A stretch of 64,000 bases of DNA, taken from the NCBI RefSeq assembly GCF_946222985.1, contig NZ_CAMIFY010000002.1, positions 31,052 to 95,051 of the forward strand, written 5' to 3'. Of the stretch, positions 14,800 to 23,110 are shown piece by piece. The first letter of the stretch is position 1, and every line of letters starts with the position of its first letter. This DNA comes from an uncultured Corynebacterium sp. Its GTDB lineage: Bacteria; Actinomycetota; Actinomycetes; Mycobacteriales; Mycobacteriaceae. Made by a program: the position numbers and the translations under genes. The notes under the pieces are model-generated. The model made no database searches, was not told where the DNA came from, and saw nothing but the letters and a program-made list of their open reading frames with translations.

Positions 14800-17559
14800 T
14801 CAGACTGCTCGGTCGTCGTCGGCCGGGACCAGGGCCCGGACTTCGGCCGCCGTCGCGCACTCGAGCGCGGCGGAGGCCAGCTGCTCGCATTCGCTCCGGG
14901 AGCGGGAGCGGATCGCGGCCTTGACGGAGGGGATGACGGGCAGGGAACAGCTCAACTCGTCGACGCCGAGGCCGACGAGGATGGGCACGGCCTGCGGGTC
15001 GCCGGCGATGCCGCCGCAGACGCCGATCCATTTGCCGTGCTCGTGCAGGGCTTCGGCGGCGTTGGCGATCAGTCCGAGCACCGCGGGGTCCAGGCCGTCG
15101 GCTTGGGCGGCGAGTTTGGGGTGGCCGCGGTCGATGGCCAGCGTGTAGCTGGTCAGGTCGTTGGTGCCGACGCTGAAGAAGTCGCAGCCGGGTTCGGCGG
15201 CGAAGCGCTTGGCCATGACGGCGACGCTGGGCACCTCCATCATGATTCCGACCGAGACCTTCGCGGTGAATCCGCCGGCGGCGCGTTCCTCGTCGAAGAT
15301 GGCCTTGGCGCGGCGCCAGTCGTCGATGCCGGAGATCATGGGGAACATCAGGTGCAGGTCGGCGCCGGACGTGCGGCCGGCTTCGGACGCGCCGTCTGCG
15401 CTGCCCGAGCCACCCGCACCATCCGCGACTTCCTGCGCCGCGGCGAGCACGGCCCGGCACTGGGAGCGCAGCAGGTCGGGTCGGTCGAGGCCGATGCGGA
15501 TGCCGCGCATGCCCAGGAACGGGTTCTCTTCGGCGGGCATGGACACGTAGGGCAGCGGCTTGTCGCCGCCGACGTCGAGGGTGCGGACCACCAGCGGGAC
15601 GCCGGCGCCCAGGACCCGGGCGCACTCGGCGTAGATGCGGGCCTGCTCGTCGTCGGTGGGCGCCGATGCGCGGCCCATGAACGCGAATTCGCTGCGCATC
15701 AGGCCGGCGCCCTCGGCTCCGACGGTGATGGCTTGGCGGGCGTCGTCGGCGCCGCCGATGTTGGCGGCCACGGCGATGCGGTGGCCGTCGGTGGTGACGG
15801 CGGGTTCGTCCTTGCGGGCGTAGTCGGCGGCCTTGCGTTCGGCGATGCGGCGCTGGCGGTCGCGGATGGCGGCGACGTCGGATTCGGAGACGCCGATGGT
15901 CAGGGTGCCGGCCGCGCCGTCGAGCACTGCGGTGGTTCCGTCGGGCACGTTGAGCGCCATGGTTTCGATGCCGGCGACGGCCGGGATGTCGAGGGAGCGG
16001 GCGATGATCGCGACGTGGCTGCTGGCGCCGCCGCCGGTGGTGGCGAATCCGACGACCCGGTCGCGGTCGAGTTGCGCCGTGTCGGACGGGGTCAGCTCCT
16101 CGGCGACGAGGATCGCGTTGTCCGGGAGTTCGGACTTTTCGCGGCGTTGGCCGGTGATTTCCTCCAGAACCCGCTTGCCGACGTCGCGGACGTCGTCGGC
16201 GCGTCCCGCCAGCACCTCGTTGTCGAGGCCCGCGAGGCGATCGGCGAACGCGGCGTACGCGCCGCGCCAGGCGAAGGCCGCGCTCTTGCCCTTGTCGATG
16301 CCGCTGCGCGCCAGGTCCAGCAGCTCGGGGTCGCGGAGGATCTCGCCGTGGGCGGCGAAGATGGCGGCCTTGCCCTCGTCGGAGTCGTCGGAGAGCTTCT
16401 TCTCCAGGGCCGACAGCGACAGCAGCGCGCGGTCGATGGCGGAGTTGAGCACGCGGGTCTCGGCGTGCCGGTCGCCGCCGAACTCGGCGACCTCGATGTC
16501 GTCGTGGCGCAGCTGAACGATGGTGCCGACGCCGAGGCCGGGGGAGGCCGTGACGCCGGAGAGGATGTTCGGGTCACCGGATCGGGGCGCGGTGGTGGCG
16601 CTGGTCTCGGTGCCGGAGGTCGCAGAGGTCGTGGAGGCCGCGGTGGCCGAGACGGCCGCGGCACCGGCGACGTCCGCGCCGGTTGTTCCTGTCGCGCCAG
16701 CCGCGCCTACTGCGTCTCCACCGGTGATCGAACCCGCGTCGAGCGCGCCCGCGTCGATCGGCGGGCAATCTTCGCCGAGGCCCTCGCGAATCGCGCGGGA
16801 GACCGCGTCGACGGCCTCCGCGGCGTCGGCGCCGTGGGCGGTGACGACGATCTTGTCGCCGTGATCGACGGACATCGCCATGATCGAGGTGATCGACTTC
16901 GCGTTGGCGGAGTCGTCGCCGCGCCGCAGCCGCACGTCGGCGGTGAAGGTCTTCGCCAGCGCCACCAGCGTCGCCGACGGCCGCGCGTGCAACCCCGTGG
17001 GGTTGGGCACGAGGATCGCGTCGGAGGCGACGGTGGTTCCGGCCGGGGCGGTGGTGGACTCGTCGTCAAGCACGGCCAGCTCCACCGTCGCCGCGACGTC
17101 GCGACCCGCGGCGACGACTCCCGTCGCGGGCGCCAGGACGGCGATGCGATCGGAGTTGGCGACGACGATCTGCGTCAGCAGGCTCTTGGCCTCGCGGGCG
17201 ATGGCGTCGAGGTCGAAATCGATGAGCGCGTCGCCGACGGCGACCGCATCACCGACCGAGACGCGCGGCGAGAATCCCGCCCCCTGCAGGCGCACGGTGT
17301 CCAGGCCGATGTGCATGAGCACCTCGAGGCCGTGGGCGTCGCGCACCGTCACTGCGTGGCCCGACGACTGCAGATCGATCACCTCGCCGGCGACGGGGGA
17401 GACCAGGCGCCCCTCGATCGGGTCGATGGAGATCCCCTCGCCGACCATCTTCTTGGCGAAGACGGCGTCGGGCACCTCCTCTATGGGGATCATCACGCCG
17501 CTGAGCGGGGCGATGAGTTCGATTTTCTTCGTCGGTGAACCGTGTGGCACGTGCGCCAT
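14800..17559 (-). CDS. multiphosphoryl transfer protein: EIIA(Glc-type)-HPr-EI fusion
   Basis: A 919-aa phosphotransfer protein. EIIA is residues about 1-155, with the phospho-histidine in LMHIGLDTVRL. HPr is about 175-265, with its histidine in NPTGLHARPSATL and the regulatory-serine region SANAKSITSIM. A low-complexity Ala/Thr/Ser linker of roughly 50 residues follows. Enzyme I occupies the rest, with the phospho-histidine in TTGGGASSHVAIIARS, then PEP-binding motifs MRSEFAFMGR and FFSVGTNDLTSYTLA. It carries phosphate from PEP to the EIIBC encoded next. The order matches NagF-type proteins of the GlcNAc PTS. A TTG 6 bp upstream of the chosen ATG is an alternative start. Confidence 0.9.
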   Translation of the reverse strand: MAHVPHGSPTKKIELIAPLSGVMIPIEEVPDAVFAKKMVGEGISIDPIEGRLVSPVAGEVIDLQSSGHAVTVRDAHGLEVLMHIGLDTVRLQGAGFSPRVSVGDAVAVGDALIDFDLDAIAREAKSLLTQIVVANSDRIAVLAPATGVVAAGRDVAATVELAVLDDESTTAPAGTTVASDAILVPNPTGLHARPSATLVALAKTFTADVRLRRGDDSANAKSITSIMAMSVDHGDKIVVTAHGADAAEAVDAVSRAIREGLGEDCPPIDAGALDAGSITGGDAVGAAGATGTTGADVAGAAAVSATAASTTSATSGTETSATTAPRSGDPNILSGVTASPGLGVGTIVQLRHDDIEVAEFGGDRHAETRVLNSAIDRALLSLSALEKKLSDDSDEGKAAIFAAHGEILRDPELLDLARSGIDKGKSAAFAWRGAYAAFADRLAGLDNEVLAGRADDVRDVGKRVLEEITGQRREKSELPDNAILVAEELTPSDTAQLDRDRVVGFATTGGGASSHVAIIARSLDIPAVAGIETMALNVPDGTTAVLDGAAGTLTIGVSESDVAAIRDRQRRIAERKAADYARKDEPAVTTDGHRIAVAANIGGADDARQAITVGAEGAGLMRSEFAFMGRASAPTDDEQARIYAECARVLGAGVPLVVRTLDVGGDKPLPYVSMPAEENPFLGMRGIRIGLDRPDLLRSQCRAVLAAAQEVADGAGGSGSADGASEAGRTSGADLHLMFPMISGIDDWRRAKAIFDEERAAGGFTAKVSVGIMMEVPSVAVMAKRFAAEPGCDFFSVGTNDLTSYTLAIDRGHPKLAAQADGLDPAVLGLIANAAEALHEHGKWIGVCGGIAGDPQAVPILVGLGVDELSCSLPVIPSVKAAIRSRSRSECEQLASAALECATAAEVRALVPADDDRAV

Positions 17560-17583
17560 CCTCAACTCGTGGCCCTGTGTTCA

Positions 17584-17647
17584 GGTTCGCCCGAGATTGG
17601 CCGAACCAGATCCCTAATGAGATTCACAGTACGCCCGAAGTTTCGGG
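17584..17647 (-). promoter_or_regulatory. promoter/operator and leader of the PTS operon
   Basis: A TACTGT -10 box lies at 17626-17631 on the minus strand. The palindrome CCCGAAGTTTCGGG (17634-17647) occupies the spacer between it and the -35 position, where a bound repressor would block polymerase. In the transcribed leader, GGTTCG and CGAACC (17584-17589 and 17602-17607) form an inverted repeat with a 12-nt loop. The regulator is unknown and no good -35 box is seen. Confidence 0.45.
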
Positions 17648-17706
17648 TGGCCCAGTACTTTTTCCGCCCGCCGGCGGCCCTGTCCGAAACCCCGCGGACC
17701 AGGTGA

Positions 17707-17720
17707 CTGCATCGATGCAG
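17707..17720. promoter_or_regulatory. 14-bp perfect palindrome upstream of the PTS operon
   Basis: CTGCATCGATGCAG reads identically on both strands. It is about 75 bp upstream of the putative PTS -10 box, in a gap with no gene. It could be an activator or repressor site; chance cannot be excluded. Confidence 0.3.
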
Positions 17721-17753
17721 AACATGGCCGCCGACGTGCGCGGACGCGCCCGC

Positions 17754-17782
17754 GGAGGGGGTGGGAAACTGCCACCCCCTCC
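17754..17782 (-). terminator. hairpin after the 17790-18221 glyoxalase gene
   Basis: GGAGGGGGTGG and CCACCCCCTCC form a perfect 11-bp stem around a 7-nt loop. The hairpin begins 8 bp beyond the stop codon of the minus-strand VOC gene. No run of T follows, so termination may be Rho-assisted or of the actinobacterial hairpin-only type. Confidence 0.65.
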
Positions 17783-17789
17783 GTGTGGG

Positions 17790-18221
17790 TTATGCCCGAT
17801 TGGGCTCCACGTTGAACGCCCACATCACGCCGAACTTGTCGAAGACCTGCCCGTAGTGCGCGCCCCACGGCGCCTGTTCGAAGGGCATGTTCACGGAGCC
17901 GCCTGCATCGACGAGGGCGGTGATCTTGGCCTTCGCATCCTCGACGTCGTCGCATTCGTACAGCAGGGAGTAGATCGTGCCCTTGACGGCGAATTCCTCT
18001 TCCTCGCCGGGCATGCCGTCACCGCCGGTGATGGTGCCGCCGGGCAGATCCAGTCGGGCGTGGGCGACGAGGTTAGGGTCGGGATCGAAGGGCAGATCCT
18101 CCATCGGGGCCCCGTCGCCGTACTTCATCATGTCGAGGTTTCCGCCGAAAACCTCGTGGTAGTGGGTGAATGCCGCGGCGGCGGTGCCGGGGAACGCGAT
18201 GTAGGTCGAAAGATTGGGCAT
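17790..18221 (-). CDS. VOC-family protein, PhnB-like
   Basis: A 143-aa single-domain protein. AFPGTAAAAFTHYHEVFGG, LVAHARLDLPGGTITGGD, ECDDVEDAKAKI and WGAHYGQVFDKFGVMWAFN are the recurring segments of the PhnB/3-demethylubiquinone-methyltransferase-like VOC group. The usual metal ligands of glyoxalase I are not all present, so no reaction is assigned. The ATG at 18221 has a strong GAAGGAG Shine-Dalgarno sequence; the longer in-frame ATG upstream does not. It appears to be monocistronic, with its own terminator hairpin. Confidence 0.85.
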   Translation of the reverse strand: MPNLSTYIAFPGTAAAAFTHYHEVFGGNLDMMKYGDGAPMEDLPFDPDPNLVAHARLDLPGGTITGGDGMPGEEEEFAVKGTIYSLLYECDDVEDAKAKITALVDAGGSVNMPFEQAPWGAHYGQVFDKFGVMWAFNVEPNRA

Positions 18222-18335
18222 GACGGACTCCTTCGTTCGGTGCGCGTGCGTGACGACGGCCACCGTGGCTCATCGACCGGGCCGCAGGCGATCCTCGAGG
18301 GGAGGCAGTGCCCGTTGAAAGTGGCCCACCTCACA

Positions 18336-19139
18336 TCATGCACCCGGTTCGGGTCTTTCGACGGTGATGGAGTCGGATCCGGTGGCGACGCCGGCCTCGC
18401 GGAAGGCGACGAGCACGGCCTCGATGACCTCGCTGCGCGCGGCGACGGTGTCGAGCTGGCGGGCACCCGACCAGAAGCGGACCTCCATGTCGACGGTGCC
18501 GGTGCCGACGGAGATCAGGTGCGCCTGGGGCGCCGGGGAGGTGTAGACCGTCGGCACGGTGGACGCGGCCTCGACGGCGGTGCGCCGCGCCAGCGACAAG
18601 TCGGTCGCCGCGTCGAGGGCGATGACCACCGACGTGCGGACCTTCTCGTATCCGGTCCGGACCGTGACCACCTCGCTGTGCAGCACGGTGTTGGGCAGCA
18701 CCACCAGGCGCCCGTCGAAGGTGCGGATCGACGTCGAGGTCGATCCGATCGAGGTGACTTCGCCCTTCACGTCCTGCACGCCGATCTGATCGCCGACGCG
18801 GTAACGGTCGCGGGCCAGGATCACCAGGCCGGCGAACATCGAACCGAGCACCGTTTGAAACGCGATGCCCGCGGCGATGGAGATGATCGTGATGCCGCCG
18901 AGGATGTCGACCGGCCGCACGGACGGAAAGACGACGGTCGCCGCCGCCATGAACGCGATGATGCAGATGATCCACTGGATCACCCGCGAGAACACGTTCG
19001 CGGCGGAGGGGCCGCGATCGCGCCACAGCAGCAGCCGGCGGGCGATCCAGCGCACGGCGAAGGAAATCACGATGCCGGCGATGAAGATCTGGCCGGCGAG
19101 GATCGCTCCGTCGAGGGTGATGTTGGTGGCGTCGTTCAT
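18336..19139 (-). CDS. small-conductance mechanosensitive channel (MscS family)
   Basis: A 267-aa protein. Transmembrane helices lie near residues 10-30, 50-70 and 75-110; the last is the pore helix with small residues (GGITIISIAAGIAFQTVLGSMFAG split across the segment). The MscS beta domain follows: ILARDRYRVGDQIGV, VTSIGSTSTSIRTFDGRLVVLPN. It probably forms a heptameric pore that releases solutes when membrane tension rises. Length fits a minimal MscS. The gene stands alone between the VOC gene and the DJ-1/PfpI gene, all on the minus strand but with gaps of over 60 bp. Confidence 0.92.
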   Translation of the reverse strand: MNDATNITLDGAILAGQIFIAGIVISFAVRWIARRLLLWRDRGPSAANVFSRVIQWIICIIAFMAAATVVFPSVRPVDILGGITIISIAAGIAFQTVLGSMFAGLVILARDRYRVGDQIGVQDVKGEVTSIGSTSTSIRTFDGRLVVLPNTVLHSEVVTVRTGYEKVRTSVVIALDAATDLSLARRTAVEAASTVPTVYTSPAPQAHLISVGTGTVDMEVRFWSGARQLDTVAARSEVIEAVLVAFREAGVATGSDSITVERPEPGA

Positions 19140-19200
19140 CGCGTCGTCCGCTTTCGTCCGGTATCGGCCGTTTCAGTTCGTGGGCGGTCTCGGCCGTGAA

Positions 19201-19893
19201 TCAGGCCCCGAGGGCTTCCACGATCTTCTCGGCCGTCTTCTTCGCCGACGTCGGATTCTGGCCGGTGATCAGATTGCCGTCGACCACCGCGTACGGCGCG
19301 AACGGGATCGGCGTCTTGGCGTAGTTTGCGCCGCGCGACTTGATCTCGGCTTCCACGTCATAGGGAACGAGCTTGGACACACCCGCGACGACCTCTTCGC
19401 GCCAGGAAAAACCGGTCAGGGCGCGACCATCGACCAGGTGGGAGCCGTCGGAAAGCGTCGTTTCCAACAAACCGCAGTAGCCGTGGCACACGGAGCCGAC
19501 GACGTCACCGCGCTCGAAGATCTCGCGGGTCAGGCGCTGCAGGCCCTCGCTGCCGGGGAAGTCGAACATGACGGCGTGGCCACCGGTGAAGTAGATGGCG
19601 TCGAAATCCGCCGAATCGACGTCGTCGGGGGAGGCGGTGTCGGCGAGCAGCGCCATCTTGGCCGGGTCGTCGTGCCACGCCTTGGCCGAGGAATCGTAGA
19701 ACGGGAACTTCAGCGACCGCGGCTCCAGCGGAACCTTGCCCCCGGCGGGGCTGACTAGCGTCTGCTCGAACCCGTGCTCGGCGAAGACGTCCCATGCGTG
19801 GGTGAGCTCCGACAGCCACAGGCCGGTCGGGTGCGACGGGTCGGATTCGTAGTGGTCGACGTTGGTGACGACGTGGAGGATGCGCTTGGTCAT
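19201..19893 (-). CDS. DJ-1/PfpI (HchA-like) family protein
   Basis: A 230-aa class I glutamine-amidotransferase-like protein. FDAIYFTGGHAVMFDF and VVGSVCHGYCGLL form the nucleophile elbow with a cysteine in the Hsp31/DJ-1 position, and LVSPAGGKVPLEP is the matching N-terminal segment. Related proteins act as glyoxalase III, deglycase-like or chaperone proteins; which applies here is not decidable. It lies 67 bp downstream of the TetR gene on the same strand and has its own GGGAG ribosome site, so the regulator may control it. Confidence 0.88.
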   Translation of the reverse strand: MTKRILHVVTNVDHYESDPSHPTGLWLSELTHAWDVFAEHGFEQTLVSPAGGKVPLEPRSLKFPFYDSSAKAWHDDPAKMALLADTASPDDVDSADFDAIYFTGGHAVMFDFPGSEGLQRLTREIFERGDVVGSVCHGYCGLLETTLSDGSHLVDGRALTGFSWREEVVAGVSKLVPYDVEAEIKSRGANYAKTPIPFAPYAVVDGNLITGQNPTSAKKTAEKIVEALGA

Positions 19894-19960
19894 GGGAACT
19901 CCCGGGGATCGGTTGTGGAGTGGTGGGTTGTTCGAGTCGTGGGGTGTTCGGGGTGGTGAG

Positions 19961-20545
19961 TCAGGCGGGGTTGAAGTGGGGTTGGAAGACGGCGAGGAAT
20001 GACGAACGGACGCGCTCGTCGATCTCGGCGGGGTCGTGATTGTCGAGCTTGCCGTCGAGGTGGAGGAAGGCCAGCCCGTGCGCCAGGGCCCAGCCGGAGG
20101 TCGTCAACGGCTCGGGGTCGGCCTCGGGCAACACGGCCGTGACTGCGTCGGCCAGCATGTCGTGCAGGGCACCGGCCGCGCGCACCCGCTCGTCGTCGCG
20201 GTCGTCGCATTCGCGGCCGAACATCAACTTGAAACCGGCGGGATGGCGCAGTGCGAAACGGACGTAGATCACGCCGAATTCGGCGATGTCCGCCACGGTG
20301 GCAGGCGGCGACGGGAGGGCGGACAGGGAAGCGCCGAGCTCACGGAAACCCTCGACGGCGATGGCCGTCTCCAGGGCCTCGCGGTCATCGAAGTGGCGAT
20401 ACGGGGCGGTCGGGGAAACTCCGGCGCGCCGGGCCAGCGCTCGCAGCGAGAAGTTCTCGCCGGCTTCGAGCATCTCGATGGCGTTGGAGATCAACGCCGC
20501 ACGCAGGTCCCCGTGGTGATAGCGCGTCTTCAGTTCCTTCGGCAT
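19961..20545 (-). CDS. TetR/AcrR-family regulator
   Basis: A 194-aa regulator. The N-terminal helix-turn-helix is FSLRALARRAGVSPTAPYRHFDD (about residues 32-54), followed by a TetR C-terminal WHG-like domain (FALRHPAGFKLMFGRE). The motif YHHGDLRAALI near the start is characteristic of this subgroup. The ATG follows GGAGGACC. A TATCGT box about 45 nt upstream could be its -10. It is probably transcribed with the DJ-1/PfpI gene. Ligand unknown. Confidence 0.88.
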   Translation of the reverse strand: MPKELKTRYHHGDLRAALISNAIEMLEAGENFSLRALARRAGVSPTAPYRHFDDREALETAIAVEGFRELGASLSALPSPPATVADIAEFGVIYVRFALRHPAGFKLMFGRECDDRDDERVRAAGALHDMLADAVTAVLPEADPEPLTTSGWALAHGLAFLHLDGKLDNHDPAEIDERVRSSFLAVFQPHFNPA

Positions 20546-20736
20546 GCGGCGGGGTCCTCCTTCTGCGAACGATGTCGTCGCTCCACGATAACCGCCGACG
20601 ATGATCGGCCGTTTTCGGAGATCGCTCCCGGGCGGTTGGGCGGGAGGTTCGTGGGATGGTTGCGGGGTGTTCACGGGCGCCGCGGGCGTCGTGGGCGCCG
20701 TGGAGCGCCGTGGATCGACATGGGTACGCCGTCGAA

Positions 20737-22005
20737 TCAGCGACGGGCGGCCAGCCAGCGCCGGTAGCGACGCAGGGCCCGGCGTTGGCGCAGGGCTTCG
20801 CCGGTGTAGGCGAGAAGGGGGTGGATGGAGGGCCGGGTGGGCTTGCTCGCGCCCACGCGCCGCAGCTGATGGCGGATGCGGGCCATGGACAGGGCCGAGG
20901 CCACGGCCTTGTCCTTCATCGACACCGGGGTCAGCTCCACCTCGGCGTCCGGGTCGTGGCGCCACGTGTCGGGCAGGTCCGGGTCGACGGCGAGGGCGCT
21001 GCCGATGCCCACGACGTCGACGCCTTCGGCCAGCGCGCGTTCGGCGACGTCCCGGCGGGTGATGCCGCCGGTCAGCATCAGCGGCAGGGGACTCGTTTCG
21101 GCCAGTTCGGTGGCCAATTCGAGGAAGTACGCCTCCCGGGAACGGGTTCGTTCGTCGCCGGATTGGCCGGTCATCGCGGGGCTTTCGTAGCTGCCGCCGC
21201 TGAGCTCGACGAGATCGACGCCGAGGGGTTCGAGCATCGCGATGACGCGCCGGGCGTCGTCGGAATCGAAACCGCCCCGCTGAAAGTCGGCGGAGTTGAG
21301 CTTCACGGCGACCGCGAATTCCGGGGCTACTTCCGCGCGGACCGCGCGGACGACGTCGAGGAGAAGTCGGGCACGGTTGTCGAGCGAGCCGCCCCACTCG
21401 TCGGTGCGGCGATTGCTCAGCGGGGACAGGAACTGCGACAGGAGGTACCCGTGGGCGGCATGGACCTCGACGCCGTCGAATCCCGATTCCTGGGCCAGGC
21501 GGGCGGTGGTGGCGAACCGGGCGATCGTCTCGCGGATCTGCGCCTCCGTCATCGCGGTGGGTTCGGCGAATCGGCCGCTGTTCCTGCCGATGTCGATGCG
21601 TTGCGCCGACGGGGCCCAGGCCACGCCCGGCATGCCGGCTTCGACTTGGCGGCCCGGGTGATTGATCTGCATCCAGACCGCGGCGCCGCCGCTCTTGGCG
21701 TCGGCCGCCCAGCGTCGGTACGGCTCCAACGGGGAGCGCTCGTCGAGGACGACGCCGGCCGGGCCGGTCATCGCGGCGTCGTGGACCATGACGTTGCCTG
21801 TGATCAGCAGCCCGGCGCCGCCGTGGCCCCAGGTGCGGTACAGGGTGCGCAGCTCATCGCCGGGCAGTTGGCCGGGGGCGGCCATGTTCTCCTCCATCGC
21901 GGCTTTGGCGATGCGGTTGGGCAGCGTGGAACCGTTGGGGAGGGTGAGGGGTCGGAAGATGGGCGAGGTGGCGTCGGTGTCGTCGCCGGAATGTGTGCGG
22001 TGCAT
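20737..22005 (-). CDS. NADH:flavin oxidoreductase, old yellow enzyme family
   Basis: A 422-aa FMN TIM-barrel protein. LPNRIAKAAMEENMA opens the barrel, GNVMVHDAAMTGPAGVVLDE and the HAAHGYLLSQFLSPLSNRRTDEWGGS segment form the active-site region typical of the 2,4-dienoyl-CoA reductase/OYE class, and VGIGSALAVDPDLP is the phosphate-binding end. It lacks the iron-sulfur extension of FadH. The substrate is likely an enone or related electrophile. The start at 22005 is supported by a promoter whose predicted transcription start coincides with the ATG. Confidence 0.9.
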   Translation of the reverse strand: MHRTHSGDDTDATSPIFRPLTLPNGSTLPNRIAKAAMEENMAAPGQLPGDELRTLYRTWGHGGAGLLITGNVMVHDAAMTGPAGVVLDERSPLEPYRRWAADAKSGGAAVWMQINHPGRQVEAGMPGVAWAPSAQRIDIGRNSGRFAEPTAMTEAQIRETIARFATTARLAQESGFDGVEVHAAHGYLLSQFLSPLSNRRTDEWGGSLDNRARLLLDVVRAVRAEVAPEFAVAVKLNSADFQRGGFDSDDARRVIAMLEPLGVDLVELSGGSYESPAMTGQSGDERTRSREAYFLELATELAETSPLPLMLTGGITRRDVAERALAEGVDVVGIGSALAVDPDLPDTWRHDPDAEVELTPVSMKDKAVASALSMARIRHQLRRVGASKPTRPSIHPLLAYTGEALRQRRALRRYRRWLAARR

Positions 22006-22041
22006 ACATTGGAACGTAGGTTGATGAGTGAGCATTGTCAA
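22006..22041 (-). promoter_or_regulatory. leaderless promoter of the old-yellow-enzyme gene
   Basis: On the minus strand TTGACA (22036-22041) and TACGTT (22013-22018) are separated by exactly 17 bp. The ATG begins 7 nt after the -10 box, so the mRNA should start at or next to the A of the start codon. It is the best promoter match in the window. Confidence 0.8.
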
Positions 22042-22055
22042 CATCGTGTCGCGGA

Positions 22056-22086
22056 TCCGGTGCGCGGCATTGTGCCGCGCACCGGA
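22056..22086 (-). terminator. long perfect hairpin between FNT and OYE genes
   Basis: TCCGGTGCGCGGCA and its reverse complement form a 14-bp perfect stem with a 3-nt loop. It lies downstream of the FNT gene and just before the -35 box of the next gene, so it most likely ends the FNT transcript. No T-run follows. It might alternatively be a regulator site. Confidence 0.55.
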
Positions 22087-22161
22087 ATCCACGCCCGGCC
22101 ATGGTCGCGCAGGCGGTGCGTGCGGGGGTTTTTCGGGCGTGGGGCCGCTACGACTGGGCCG

Positions 22162-22962
22162 TCAGTTCGACGGCTGCTCCCGCGCCTCGCGGCTGCGGAT
22201 CAGTCGGGGAGCGGTGGTGAACAGCAGACCGCCGAGGATGTTGAGCGGGATGACCCACCAGATCCACCCGAGCCAATCCAGGTAGCCGATGCCGGGGGCG
22301 TCGGCGTGGATGGCGCCGAAGATGATGATCGAGTCGAGCACCGAGTGGAACAGCGACGCCCCGGTGAGGATGAACGCGCCGGTCACGGACGCGGCGATGA
22401 TCGCGCTGGGGTTGTCCGTCCCGGCGTGCATCCTGGTCATCAGCGTGATGGCCAGGCCCGCGAGCACGGCCAGTGCCGCGCCCTGCCAGCTCAGGCCGAT
22501 GTCGAGGAAATGGTGCGCCTTCTCGGTAAGCTTCGGCACCAGCTCGGGCAGTCCGACGACGACCAACCAGATGGTGAGCCAGCCGCCGACGAGGTTCGAC
22601 AGCAGCGTCACCACCCACAGGCGCACGAGTTCGGTCCACGTCCCGCGGCCGTCGAAGATCGCCATGAACGGGTAGTAGAACCCCTCGGTGAACAGCTCGG
22701 AATGCGCGAGGTAGAGGGCGATGAATCCGACGGAGAACGCCAGTCCAGCCAGCAGCGGGCTGCCGGTTTCGTGCAGCGTGAGGATGTACGCCAGGACGCC
22801 CACGGAAATCTCGACGCCACCGAGGAAACCGGTGGTGATGAGCGCGCGCCAAGATCGGTGCAGGCGTTCGGCCCCTTCTTCCGTGGCGGCCGAGTAGGTC
22901 TCTTCGACGGGATCTTCGACGCCGTCGACGTGATGGTCATGGGTGTGCTGATGTTCCGGCAT
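22162..22962 (-). CDS. formate/nitrite transporter (FNT) family channel
   Basis: A 266-aa membrane protein with about six helices. GLAFSVGFIALYLAHSELFTEGF and LVGGWLTIWL match the FNT family of pentameric anion channels for formate, nitrite or hydrosulfide. ELFTE holds the conserved loop. The N-terminus is histidine-rich (MPEHQHTHDHHVDG), which might sense pH or bind metal. No nitrite reductase or formate enzyme is nearby, so the ion is unknown. GAGG upstream of the ATG supports the start. Confidence 0.85.
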   Translation of the reverse strand: MPEHQHTHDHHVDGVEDPVEETYSAATEEGAERLHRSWRALITTGFLGGVEISVGVLAYILTLHETGSPLLAGLAFSVGFIALYLAHSELFTEGFYYPFMAIFDGRGTWTELVRLWVVTLLSNLVGGWLTIWLVVVGLPELVPKLTEKAHHFLDIGLSWQGAALAVLAGLAITLMTRMHAGTDNPSAIIAASVTGAFILTGASLFHSVLDSIIIFGAIHADAPGIGYLDWLGWIWWVIPLNILGGLLFTTAPRLIRSREAREQPSN

Positions 22963-23110
22963 GGGACCTCGAATCGTGGATGGGTCCTTCGATAGTAAAC
23001 GCCCGTCACGACCGGGAATGCGCTCGGTGGCGCATCGGGTGCGCGCACCCCGTCACCGCGGCACGGTCGTGGTCATCGGGTCGCTTCCGTCGCCGCTTCC
23101 GCACCCGCCC

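Noticed and set aside
14536..17538. A 1000-codon open frame on the plus strand
   Set aside because: It is antisense to the EIIA-HPr-EI gene, with Gly/Val/Asp-rich composition and no motif; the opposite strand holds clear catalytic motifs.
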